NCBI GenBank assembly: GCA_039707655.1 | Contig: CM077665.1 | Span: 311,178,486-311,242,485 of the forward strand | Origin: Elymus sibiricus | Lineage: Eukaryota > Streptophyta > Magnoliopsida > Poales > Poaceae | DNA: 64,000 nt | Reading direction: 5' to 3' | Shown here: positions 53,884 to 63,076 of the stretch, piece by piece | Layout of the letters: every line of letters begins with the position of its first letter | How positions within the stretch are numbered: position 1 is the stretch's first letter | Position numbers and translations under genes: made by a program | The notes under the pieces: model-generated | The model's database searches: none | The model's input: only the letters and a program-made list of their open reading frames with translations | Told to the model about the DNA's origin: nothing

Positions 53884-54543
53884 ATGCCGGGGAGAGAAGA
53901 CGAGGCCTTCGCCGACGAGGAGAGCTCGCAGTGCAGCAGCGGCTGCCAATCCGGCTGGACCCTGTACCTGGAGCATTCCGGGTCAGGCCAACAGCAACGT
54001 CGAACGCTGCCGCACGTGCAGCCCGGCGACGTCGTCCTGAGGCAGATGTTGCCGCAGGCGGAATACTCCGACGAGGAAGAGGAGGAGGACTCCATGGTCT
54101 CCGACGCGTCGTCCGGCCCGCCGCCGCACCTGCGCGGCGAAGAGGAGGAGCTGCTGCAAGTGCGAGGTCAGACCAGCATGCCTTCACAGCAGCGTCGGTC
54201 GGCCTTCGGCGGCGACCAATGCCACTCCGGCAGGGGTGCCGGTCTTTGCAGCGCGAGCCTCTCTGGCTCCCGCTCCTTCATCTCCACAAGGTCTCGTAGT
54301 TCTGGCGAGACGAGGAGCAGGAAGAAGAGGAGGGTCGTCGTCCAACGGCAGGATGAGTCGGCGACGCGTCGTCATGCTGCCTTCGACGACGATGATCTCC
54401 ACGACACCGCAAGCTCGTCCGGCGTCATTGCTCCCGCGGCAGTGGTGGAAGCCATGAAGGATGGTATGGACCTGCAGCCAAGCTGTGCCTTCTCGGTTCG
54501 AAGCGCCGGCATGCAGGGTCTCGCGACGATGCACCATAACTGA
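53884..54543 (+). CDS. SOB FIVE-LIKE (SOFL) family protein, 219 aa
   Basis: SOFL proteins are small plant nuclear/cytoplasmic proteins that, in Arabidopsis, raise cytokinin levels or responses; biochemical activity is not known. The two family motifs are clear: SGCQSGWTLYLEHS (residues 19-32, SOFL-A) and EDSMVSDASSGPPPHL (68-83, SOFL-B), preceded by an acidic run EEEEE. A basic cluster RSRKKRR (144-150) could be a nuclear-localisation signal, and DLHDTASSS near residue 170 is a third conserved patch. The start is the first ATG after the TATA box, and acaccATGcc is a fair context. The frame is open to tga at 54541-54543. The last ~45 residues look less conserved, so an unrecognised intron or frame change near the 3' end cannot be excluded. 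Length fits the family. No stop or frameshift is seen. Confidence 0.82.
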   Translation: MPGREDEAFADEESSQCSSGCQSGWTLYLEHSGSGQQQRRTLPHVQPGDVVLRQMLPQAEYSDEEEEEDSMVSDASSGPPPHLRGEEEELLQVRGQTSMPSQQRRSAFGGDQCHSGRGAGLCSASLSGSRSFISTRSRSSGETRSRKKRRVVVQRQDESATRRHAAFDDDDLHDTASSSGVIAPAAVVEAMKDGMDLQPSCAFSVRSAGMQGLATMHHN

Positions 54544-55222
54544 TGAACTTCGTAGCTACTCTAGGAAGGAGAAGGCCTTGTTTTGTCGGCCGGATGTATA
54601 ATCAGATCGCTCGTAGCCTCACAGGTCACCTAGCTTGTTTGTTCCATGTTATATGTACGTAAGCAAATCGTCCGTAGTCGAAACAAGAACCAGCAGTTTT
54701 GATCGATGTTGTTGTGCTAATTTTCATTACAAAGTTTTGCTTATTTATTTTTGCGTGTGTGCTTGTGCTTCCAACGAAACGCAGAAGCACGTACATTCTG
54801 GAGAAAATTCTTATTTCCCGGCCGGGTCAGCATCCTCGACAATGTGAAACATGTCTGGAGCCAGCCAGAAAACGCCAATATCTTATCTTGAACCCATCTC
54901 GCTTTTGATCTACTACTATCTTTATAATCTCCAATCGACAATCGTACTACTGTAGAGCCTCTGTTCTGTAGTCAGGTGGCGTTCCGATTTTCCTCCACGT
55001 AGATTCGTTTAGCTTGTATATTTAATAGTATTACATTACTTTCACAAATTTGTAGAGCCTCTGTTCTGTAGTCAGGTGGTGGTCTTGGTTTTCTAAGAAA
55101 CAAATTTGGATTTGTTGGTCCTTCCTTCAAACTAATTGTAAGTTGGACCCCTTTCATCACTACTAGAAGGGTTGTACCCACATTGCTGCCGCGTTGGTGT
55201 TGTTTGGTTTATTAAAAAATTA
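54544..55222 (+). other. SOFL 3' untranslated and downstream region
   Basis: The proximal ~250 bp contain aatcag and gcttatttattttt phrases that could serve in 3' end formation; no canonical AATAAA is seen. A 29-bp direct repeat tgtagagcctctgttctgtag plus tcaggtgg occurs at 54951-54979 and 55051-55079, exactly 100 bp apart. Nothing else recognised. Confidence 0.5.
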
Positions 55223-55475
55223 CTCACTTTGTTTTAAAATATATTGTGCATTACTTTTTTGAAAAGTCATACATTTTAAGTTCGATCAAAATTGCAGAGA
55301 AATCTATCAAAATTCATAATATCAAATAGGTATGATTAGATTCATCATGAAATGAATTTCCATATTTTTTTGTTTAATATTGTGAATGTCGGTATTTTTT
55401 GCTTTGAACTTGGTCAAAGTTAAAGAAAATTGACTTTCAAAAAACTAATACCCCTTTTATTTTGGAACTGAAGGA
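55223..55475. mobile_element. Mariner/Stowaway-type MITE, about 253 bp
   Basis: ctcactttgttttaaaata at the left and the inverse of tattttggaactgaaggaa at the right are diverged CTCCCTCCGTTCCxAAATA termini, flanked by ta. The interior phrases atgattagattcatcatgaaa and gaacttggtcaaagtt are typical of this grass MITE group, from recall. Confidence 0.75.
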
Positions 55476-55744
55476 ATATTTTGTTTGGCAGGTGGAGGAG
55501 ATGATGGAGTGTGTTTTATTTTTATTTATAATGCGGTGATTTGATAGGCCTTTTGTGATGTGATTTAGTTTTATCCGCTAACAAACATATATTTATGTGT
55601 GAAAATTTCTGTGTCGGTGGCTGCATGTACTATTTTGGTACTACATTATCATATGGTGATGTTTCTTTTTTCTAGGTGGTGAGAGTATGCGAGGGACTGA
55701 TATATTTTTATAGGCTGGTTGCTACTAATTGATTTGAAAATCAT
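55476..55744. other. Unclassified A/T-rich spacer
   Basis: No ORF, repeat or element end recognised. Confidence 0.5.
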
Positions 55745-56095
55745 TGGTCCGATCAAAATCATAGACCAAATCTAAAATTGAACACCTCAATTGAATGAAA
55801 AAGCTTTAAAATTAGGGAGCACGGGGAATTAAAAGAATTTAATGGGAGAGCTCCTTGAGAAATTGTTGACCCGTTCGAAATTGGATGACCCAATTCTAAA
55901 TTGAATACCTCAATTAATTGTGAGACCTTAAAAATTAGGAAGCATAGTGTATGGTATAAAAGAATTGAATGGGGGAACTTCGAGAAATTGTTGTCCCTCT
56001 CAAAATCGGATGACCCAATTTTTATTGGAGACCTTAATTCAATGTGGTTTTTAAAAACTAGGGAGTATAGTGTTATAGAGGATTGTCATTTGGAG
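55745..56095. repeat. Degenerate tandem repeat, three units of about 120-130 bp
   Basis: Units share cctcaattgaat (or gaccttaattcaat), then ttaaaaattagg-agcat/agtat, aaaagaattgaatgggg and gagaaattgttgaccc. Copies begin near 55755, 55880 and 56005. Each also pairs a caattctaaattga-type inverted phrase. Confidence 0.6.
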
Positions 56096-56149
56096 TACCA
56101 ATGAATGAAGATAGCGTTGAGATTACGCTGAACTGTATGAAGATGACAA

Positions 56150-56640
56150 CGTTTTCTTTTTTGAAACACATTGGCAAGAGCTTTGCCTCATTTCATTGAT
56201 TACGAAGAAGGTTTATGATTACAACACTCCCCAAAGGGCGCAAGAACATTGGAAGGAATTACTCTCGCGGCATGATCGATCGTTTAGCCCCGGCGATGCC
56301 CCAACATGCCGCCTCAGGCTCGATGTTTGTAAATATCATAGTTGGCAAGGTGCAAATGTTTCGAAAAAGCAAGGGACTTCCTTTTGTGGACTTTGGTGTG
56401 GATCATGGAGCACCACCAATTTATGACCATGGTTGAGCTGCGCAAAGGAGTATCGGCACCCAAACATAATGTGCGGATAATTTCAGAACTTTGTTGCAAA
56501 GCTTGCATTGGGCGCGGTTTTTAAAGCCTTCGCGTTGAAGCCGTTCAACTATCCAGATTTTTTTTCAAGGATCGGCCATGCAAAAAACAATTATCTTGGG
56601 TGGCATACAATTGCTCCACACAACCGCATTCATGATTACT
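56150..56640 (-). mobile_element. 5'-truncated LINE tail on the minus strand
   Basis: On the minus strand the sequence ends in aatgaaatgaggcaaagctcttgcc then aatgtgtttcaaaaaagaaaac, a LINE-type terminal stem (gcaaagctcttgc) followed by a poly(A). Upstream about 430 bp lack a sustained ORF; a 64-codon frame at 56508-56314 has no clear motif. The 5' boundary is uncertain. Confidence 0.6.
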
Positions 56641-56656
56641 AGCGTGGGGGGGGGGG

Positions 56657-56862
56657 GTGAACTATTCTTTATATGCGGAGGCGGAGGAGTATACTCCAGA
56701 AAGGCTTGCATGCCATGTAATAGAATGTGACACCTCTTCATATAGTCGCACCTCTGGGGGAGGGGGTGAACTATTCTTTATATGCAAAAGCGGAGGAGTA
56801 TACTCCAGAAAGGCTTGCATGCCAAGTAATAGAATCCGACACCTCTTCATTTAGTCGCACCT
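56657..56862 (+). repeat. Tandem duplication, period 109 bp
   Basis: gtgaactattctttatatgc, the cggaggagtatactccagaa palindrome-like phrase, gcttgcatgcc, and cacctcttcat-tagtcgcacctc occur in the same order twice. Each copy follows a G-rich run. Confidence 0.9.
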
Positions 56863-56971
56863 CGCCAATAAGCGCCCGTGGGGAATAGAATTCCAAAAAG
56901 CGATTCGTCTTGAGCCTGACATATATGTCCTTCTTGCTAATTAATCCACTTGTCCCCCCACGATGGCCTTA

Positions 56972-57620
56972 GGGCATCTCCAAGGCGGACCGGCAAACCC
57001 CCCGCATCAGTCCGGACCGTGGAAGTCATCCAACACGGTCATGTATCGGTCCGCAGGGTGGTCCGGACGCGATTTCTCCGGCAAACCGGAGACAAAAGTG
57101 GTGGAGGTTTGCGGGAGTCCAGACACGAGAAATGTCGCTATCAGCCACCGCCAGCCCACCCAAAACTCTTCCCGGACCCCAGAGACTTCATCCTCCTCAT
57201 TTTATCTCCTTCCTTCTTTCTCTCTTGCCTTCGCCGCCGCTCCACCACCCTGACCACCACGCCACACCCGTGCCAGAATTCTGCTTCTTCGTCACCCTCC
57301 GGCGCTCCAGCAGGCCTCCCCGTCGCTCATCCTCCGTCTCTGTTCAGATCCTGTCTCTCACCGCCCCGTCAGGTACCATCATCTAATGTTATTCTCACCA
57401 TGGCCACCAACTGTTCGATGAATCACCGGAGCTGAAAACAGTTGTCCCTTCTTCTCTCTAACAATGTATTACGATTTGGAGTACATGTACAAGCATTATG
57501 TTGAGTCGTCTGATGGCTCGTCGGACAAGTAGGACTACTCCGATGAGACGGCGATGATGCAGGCGGTCCTTCAAGACGCGGAGCGTGAGAAGGAGCATGT
57601 TCTCAATTTCAAAGGCTCGA
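56972..57620 (+). mobile_element. PIF/Harbinger transposon, 5' part only
   Basis: Begins gggcatctccaaggcggaccgg after tta, the TSD trinucleotide preferred by Harbinger elements; the terminus matches what I recall of Triticeae Harbinger ends. A leader rich in C follows, then the N-terminus of the transposase. The element is cut at about 57620, where it joins retrotransposon interior sequence without an LTR end, so the junction is a rearrangement and not an insertion. Confidence 0.65.
57464..57620 (+). pseudogene. Harbinger transposase N-terminus, with a stop
   Basis: ATG at 57464 opens MYYDLEYMYKHYVESSDGSSD. A TAG at 57530 interrupts what should read on as DEEDYSDET. After it the frame continues DYSDETAMMQAVLQDAERE and EHVLNFKGSI, phrases I know from Harbinger transposases of wheat. 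The catalytic domain is absent. Confidence 0.65.
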
Positions 57621-59088
57621 TAGGGGCATGCGAGTAGTACTTTGCTTCGAGAGAGCTAACAAAGCTTTGCAATAAGTATATGAGTTCTTTATGACTAATA
57701 TGAATCCATGGATGTACGCACATTCACCTTTCCATATTATGCTAACCTCTTCAGTACCGTGCATTGCCCATTCTCACCTCGAGGATCGGTGCAGCTTTCG
57801 TCGGTGCATCCAAACCCCGCGACATGATATGCTCTATTGCACATAAGCCTCCTTATATCTTCCTCAAAACAGCCACCATACCTACCTATCATGGCATTTT
57901 CATAGCCATTCCGAGATATATTGCCATGCGACTTCCACCGTTACATTATATGACTTGTGTGTTCATCGTCACATTGCTTTGCATGATCATGTAGCTGACA
58001 TAGTATTTGTGGCAAAGCCACCGCTCATCATTATTTACATGTTATGCTAGATCATTGCACATTCGGGTACACTGCCAGAGGCATTCATATAGAGTCATCT
58101 TGTTTAGTAGTTTTTCATATCGAGTTGTAAGCAAATAAAAGTGTGATGATTATCATTATTAGAGCACTATCTCAGTGAGGAAAGGATGATGGATACAATG
58201 ATTCCCCCACAAGTCGGGATGAGACTCCGGACGAAAAATTAAAAAAAAAAAGAGAAAAGAGAAAAATGAAAAAAGGGGGAGAAAGAAAAAGAAAGAAAAC
58301 AAAAGAAAGAAAAAATAAATGAGAGAAAAGAGAGAAGGGACAGTGCTACTACCTCTTTTTCCAAACTTGTGCTTAGAGAAAGAGAAAGCACCATGTTTTT
58401 CATATAGAGAGCCTCATGTTTTGTCATTTTCATATGCTAGTGGGAATTTTTCATTATAGAACTTGACTTGTATAAGGCTTCCTCAAATGCCCGAGGTCTT
58501 CATGAGCAAGCAAGTTGGATGCACACCCACCTAGCTTCAGTTGAGCTTTCATACACTTATAGCACTAGTACATCCGTTGCATGGCAATCCCTACTCCTCG
58601 CATTGATATCGATTGATGGGCATCTCCATAGCCCGTTGATCCGCCTAGTTGATGTGAGACTTTCTTCTCCACTTTTACTCCTTTGATATCTACCACCATA
58701 TTCTATTCCACATATATGCTTTGTCCATGGTTCACGCTCATGTATTGAGTGAGGTATAAAAAGATGAAGCATGTTAAGAAGTACGATCCAATTACTTGGC
58801 TTAACACCGTGGTGCTTGACATTTCTATTTATGTGGTGAAGACGGAGCCATGTCATGCTAATATGATAAAATAAATGAGGAGTAAACATTCTTTAAGTAT
58901 CATATATTTTGAAAGTTAACGATTGTGTTACTTATGTTTATGGATATTAATATGTTAATGTTTATTAGTTCATTGTTTCTGAATGATCATATCTAAAAGA
59001 GATTACATGTTGGGTAGCATGTCACATCAAAAAATCTGCTTTTATCATTTACCTACTCGAGGACGGTAGGAATTAAGGTTGGGGATGC
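57621..59088 (+). other. 3' interior of the Gypsy element, with polypurine tract
   Basis: No ORF. A purine-rich run at 58236-58325 (aaaaagagaaaagag and similar) lies at the position of a shorter one at 8558-8625 in the other copy. It ends in ggaattaaggttggggatgc before the LTR. Confidence 0.65.
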
Positions 59089-60653
59089 TGATACGTATCC
59101 AACGTATCTATACTTTTTGGCTATTTCATGATATTATATTTTCATTCTAGGATACTTTTTGAGTATTTATTTACCAATTTATATTATTTTTGAGCACTAA
59201 CCTATTGACCCAGTGCCGAGTGCCAGTTGTTGTTTTCTGCATGTTTTTGGCTTTTCAGGTTTACAGTACCAAATGAAGTCCAAATAGCCCGAAACTGTTT
59301 GATGATTTTTTCTGGACCAAAATTAGACTTGTAAGCTTCGGAGGGAGACCAGAGGCCACACGAGAGGCCGCCAAGCCAACAGGGCGCGCCCAGGGGGTTG
59401 CTGTGCCCTGATGGCTTGGGGCCACCTCCCACGGCCTTTGGCCCTGATCTCTTCGCTATAAATTCTCATATATCCCAAAAACCCTAGAGAGCCTCCCGAA
59501 ACACTTTTTCTGCCGGCGCAAGTCTCTGTTCTGCCGTGTGCCCATCTGGAGCCCTGTTCCGGTGCCCTACTGGAAGGGGGATCGACCACGGAGGGCCTAT
59601 ACATCAACCTTGCTGCTCCCATGGTGATGTGTGAGTAGTTCACTGCAGACCTACGGGTCCGTAGTTATTACCTAGATGGCTATCGCTCTCTCTATGTTCT
59701 TCAATGCAAAGATCACCGCGATTCCCGCGGTGATCTATCCTATGTAATCATCTTTGCGGTGTGTTTGTTGGGATCCAATGAATTCTGGGTTTATGTTCAG
59801 ATCATTCATGAAAATATATTGAATCCTTACTGGTTATTTATATGCATGATTGTTATAGCTTCGTAATGCTCCCCGATCTATCGGTTTGGTTTGGCTAACT
59901 AGATTGATTTATCTTTGGTGGGAGTGGTGCGTTATAGTGGGTTTAATCTTGCAGTGCTCAATCCCAGTGACAGAAAGGGACATGACACATATTGTATTGT
60001 TGCCATTAAGGGTAAAATGGTGGGGTTCCTTCATATTAATTGTATTTACTTTGTCTACATCATGCCATCATCCTTCAAGCATTACTCTATTTTACTTAAT
60101 ACTCTAGATGCATGCTGGATAGCGGTCGATGGGTCGAGTAATAGTAGTACATGCAGGCAGGAGTCGGTCTACTTGCTTACGGACGTGATGCCTATATACA
60201 TGATCATTGCCGTGAACAAATATTGCATAAATATGCATTTTTGAATCAATTGTCCAACCGTAATTTGTCTACCCACCGTAAGCTTTCTTTGCGAGAGAAG
60301 CCTCTAGCGAACATTATGGCCCCCGGGTCTCTTCACAAATATATTTACAAAAACAGTAAATACCTTGCTGCCATTATTTACATTCTTTTTATTTGCAATT
60401 TATATTTATCAAATTATCTATGTATCACTATTTATCGCTAGCAAGTAACGAGTTCAAAGGGATTGGCAACCCTCTTGCCCGCGTTGGGTGCAAGTGTTTG
60501 CTCTTTTGTGTGTAGGCGCTGAAGACGGGAGTTTGCATGGTTCTCCTATTGGTTCGATAACTTTGGTTCTCACTAACGGAAATACTTACCTCTACTGTGC
60601 TGCATCATTCCCTCCTCTTTGGGGGAAAATCCCAACGCAATTTACAAGTATCA
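59089..60653 (+). repeat. Complete LTR (1,565 bp)
   Basis: Runs from tgatacgtatccaacgtatc to acgcaatttacaagtatca. Landmarks: gctataaattc TATA region at 59455-59465, (CT)n near 59684-59695, and tagcggtcgatgggtcgagtaatagtagtacatgcaggcagg at 60119-60160. Confidence 0.88.
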
Positions 60654-60663
60654 GGAAGGATTT

Positions 60664-60683
60664 GCGGCGCCGTTGCCGGAGAG
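60664..60683 (+). other. Primer-binding site, tRNA-Asp type
   Basis: gcggcgccgttgccggagag, ten bases after the LTR end. It differs from tggcgccgttgccgggga at the first base and near the end. Confidence 0.75.
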
Positions 60684-60827
60684 CATCACCAAATTCCTAT
60701 CAATTACCTTCTCACAAATTATCATTCACTTGTTCTACTTTTTATTTGCTGTTATATTTTGCTTGCTATAAAAATCAAAAAATACAAAAATATTTATTTT
60801 TGCTAGTTTACTTGTTTGCTTGTTATC

Positions 60828-61210
60828 ATGGCTAGTTCTTCCTTTGTTCCGTGTACTCCCGAGAATTAGGTGCTTGACTTTAAACAAAGGGGAGGAGAAA
60901 GTTTAAAAGATGCTTGGCATAGGTTTTGTAATGCTCAAAATAAATCAACTCGTAAGCAATCCCCCAGCATCTTGCTTCGTAATTTTTATGTGATTATTAC
61001 TACTTGGTATAGATTTGTACTTGACACTATTACCGTGGTAATTTTTTAATGAGTCACACTTCAGATGCTTTCAAAGACATGGAAAATTTAGTGGGGTCAC
61101 CACCCATCATTATTAATGGAACTACCTTAACTTTGGAGCATGTTACGCAAAGGCTAGAGAATATTGAAAATAAAATGGCCACTAAAGAACAAATTGAGAA
61201 GTTGGATAAA
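60828..61210 (+). pseudogene. N-terminal gag fragment of the Gypsy element
   Basis: ATG at 60828 opens MASSSFVPCTPEN, followed by a TAG at 60867 where relatives would have an Arg codon. The frame then reads VLDFKQRGGESLKDAWHRFC, SPSILLRNFYVIITTWYRF and VLDTIT, typical of this group's gag. Further stops follow near 61046, then MENLVGSPPIIINGTTLTLE in another frame. It is cut at about 61210. Structural protein of the retrotransposon particle; not functional here. Confidence 0.7.
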
Positions 61211-61600
61211 GTTGAAGGTGTGTCTGATATGAAGGCAGAGATGGCAAAGAAAGAGGCAGAGATCACCAGAAGCTACAGGACAAGTATCAACTCTTTGTGA
61301 ACCTGATAAGAGCTCAAGCAACTGTCATCCAGAACTTGAAGTTGAAGCATATGAAAGAGAATGAATTGTTGTGTGAAGCTAGGATGAAATTGGAGTTTCA
61401 GAATGTAGAGCTCACAAAGACTAAGGAGAAGCTCACCCAAGAGAAGCTAGACCCGAAGCTTCAGGTTCCTCATCTACTAAAGGGAAAGGAGAAGCTGAGC
61501 GACGAGAGGGTCTAGTTAAGGCTTCATGTTGCTGAGCTCAACAAGGGAGAGGAAAATATCAAGCAGAAGATCAAGGGGATCAGGTCATCCTAAAGGAATG
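61211..61600 (+). pseudogene. Coiled-coil protein fragment of unknown origin
   Basis: The sequence changes character at about 61211 and reads a Lys/Glu-rich helical protein: VEGVSDMKAEMAKKEAE, then after a frame change LQDKYQLFVNLIRAQATVIQ, KLTQEKLDPKLQ and LLKGKEKLSDERV. A tag at 61513 interrupts it, then LRLHVAELNKGEENIKQKIKG follows. I do not recognise the family. It could be a second gene carried by the Mutator-type element to its right or a captured host exon. At least one frameshift (about 61275) and two stops are present. Confidence 0.5.
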
Positions 61601-62106
61601 AACAAGATGTGTATGAAGATCGTTGGGTATTGCTGACCTTTTGGGAAGCATGGTTGTGTAATGACCTAGTTAACTATGCTTATTTAGTGTATGGTTGTAC
61701 TCATTGTGAACTCTGGCTGTGACGTTGTGTATGTATCTAGTATTTATGCTATCCATCCTTTGTGAGCAAAGGATGAATGTAAGAATTTGAACTCCACTAT
61801 GTATTTGTGAACCATGGTTGTGTATGTTCTAATATGTTGAACTCCACTAAGTAATTTGTAGATCATGGTTGTGTATGTTCTAATATGTTGAACTCCACTA
61901 AAGCATTTGAGCTAGCATGCTTTGGGGGAAGATGGATCATACATAGTAGATTCTATAGAACATTGATCATATATGTCAGTTATCAATGTATTGTGAGCTA
62001 TCATGATTTTTCTATGATTTCTGAGTTGTGAGCTATCATGATTTGGTTAACGTACAGTGCTTCTTTGATTTTGTTGTGGTTAAGATTTGCGATTTGTGAG
62101 CTAAAT
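61601..62106 (+). other. Spacer with short repeated phrases
   Basis: No ORF. accatggttgtgtatgttctaatatgttgaactccactaa recurs (61811 and 61863), as does tgagctatcatgattt (61991 and 62029), so the region is built of local duplications. Confidence 0.6.
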
Positions 62107-62845
62107 GGACTCTAGGTTATGGGTTTACTTGGTTCGGTCGACACCGAGACCCCCTAAACCCTAGGCTATGGGTTTAGTTGGCCCTGTCGACACCGAGACC
62201 CCCTAAACCCTAGGTTATGGGTTTAGTTGGCTCCGTCAACATCGAGACCCCCTAAACCCTAGGTTATGGGTTTAGTTCGGTCCGTCGACACCGAGACCCC
62301 CTAAACCCTAGGTTATGTGTTTAGTTGGGTCCGTCGACACCGAGACCCCCTAAACCCTAGGTTATGTGTTTAGTTGGTTCCGTCGACACCGAGACCCCTA
62401 AACCCTAGGTTATGGGTTTAGTTGGCTCCGTCGACAGCGAGACCCCCTAAACCCTAGGTTATGGGTTTAGTTGGCTCCGTCGACACCGAGACCCCATAAA
62501 CCCTAGGTTATGGGTTTATTTGGGTCCGTCGACACCGAGACCCCCTAAACCCTAGGTTTTGTGTTTAGTTGGGTCCGTCGACACCGAGACCCCCTAAACC
62601 CTAGGTTATGTGTTTAGTTGGGTCCACCGACATCGAGACCCCCTTGACCCTAGGTTATGTGTTTAGTTGGCTCCGTCGACACCGAGGCCCCCTAAACCCT
62701 AGGTTATGGGTTTAGTTGGCTCCGTCGACACCGAGACCCCCTCAACCCTAGGTTATGGGTTTAGTTGGCTCCGTCGACTCGAAGACCCCCTAAACCCTAG
62801 GTTATGAGTTTAGTTGGCTCCATCGACACCGAAACCCCCTAAACG
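62107..62845. repeat. 49-bp minisatellite, about 15 copies, with telomere-like ccctaaaccctagg
   Basis: The unit ccctaaaccctaggttatgg, gtttagttggctccgtcgac, accgagacc repeats head to tail with few changes; consecutive ctaaaccc starts lie 49 bp apart (for example 62154 and 62203). Each unit contains nearly two plant telomere repeats (CCCTAAA), an inverted pair taaaccc...gggttta and a gtcgac site. It lies beyond the 3' end of the degenerate Mutator transposase gene. Confidence 0.93.
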
Positions 62846-63076
62846 CTGCATCCACATAACCATGCGTCCACTTGAGCAATATACATTAATATATTAACAT
62901 TACCAAGCATCCACATAAACCTAAATGACAATAGTGGCATAAATTGAAGCACATAATAGCACTATTATGTCATCAAATCCATCAACATAACCATCAAGTT
63001 GACTCATTGTAGCATCAAACCAAAAAACAGAGCACATTGTAGCATCATTTCAACAATACATTACACATCATGCCAT
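62846..63076. other. Spacer between minisatellite and transposase remnant
   Basis: A/T-rich. cattgtagcatcaa-cca and cattgtagcatcat recur at 63006 and 63037. Probably the 3' untranslated region of the gene to the right. Confidence 0.4.

Larger units (their letters stand above)
57621..61210 (+). mobile_element. TGATACG Gypsy: one LTR with internal sequence on both sides
   Basis: 57621-59088 is the 3' interior (aligns with about 7996-9379) ending in a polypurine tract. 59089-60653 is a complete LTR. 60664 onward is a primer site, leader and gag start. One LTR thus serves as 3' LTR of the left part and 5' LTR of the right part, the pattern produced by unequal recombination between tandem or neighbouring copies, or by deletion. 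Both outer LTRs are missing. On the left it meets a broken Harbinger, on the right a coiled-coil ORF fragment. Confidence 0.8.

Noticed and set aside
56957..57435. 161-codon Pro/Ser-rich ORF
   Set aside because: It is the C-rich leader of the Harbinger; the real transposase start is at 57464.
62107..62845. CRISPR array or true telomere
   Set aside because: Units are contiguous 49-bp repeats without unique spacers in a plant nuclear sequence, and telomere-like heptamers are only two per unit, so neither interpretation fits.
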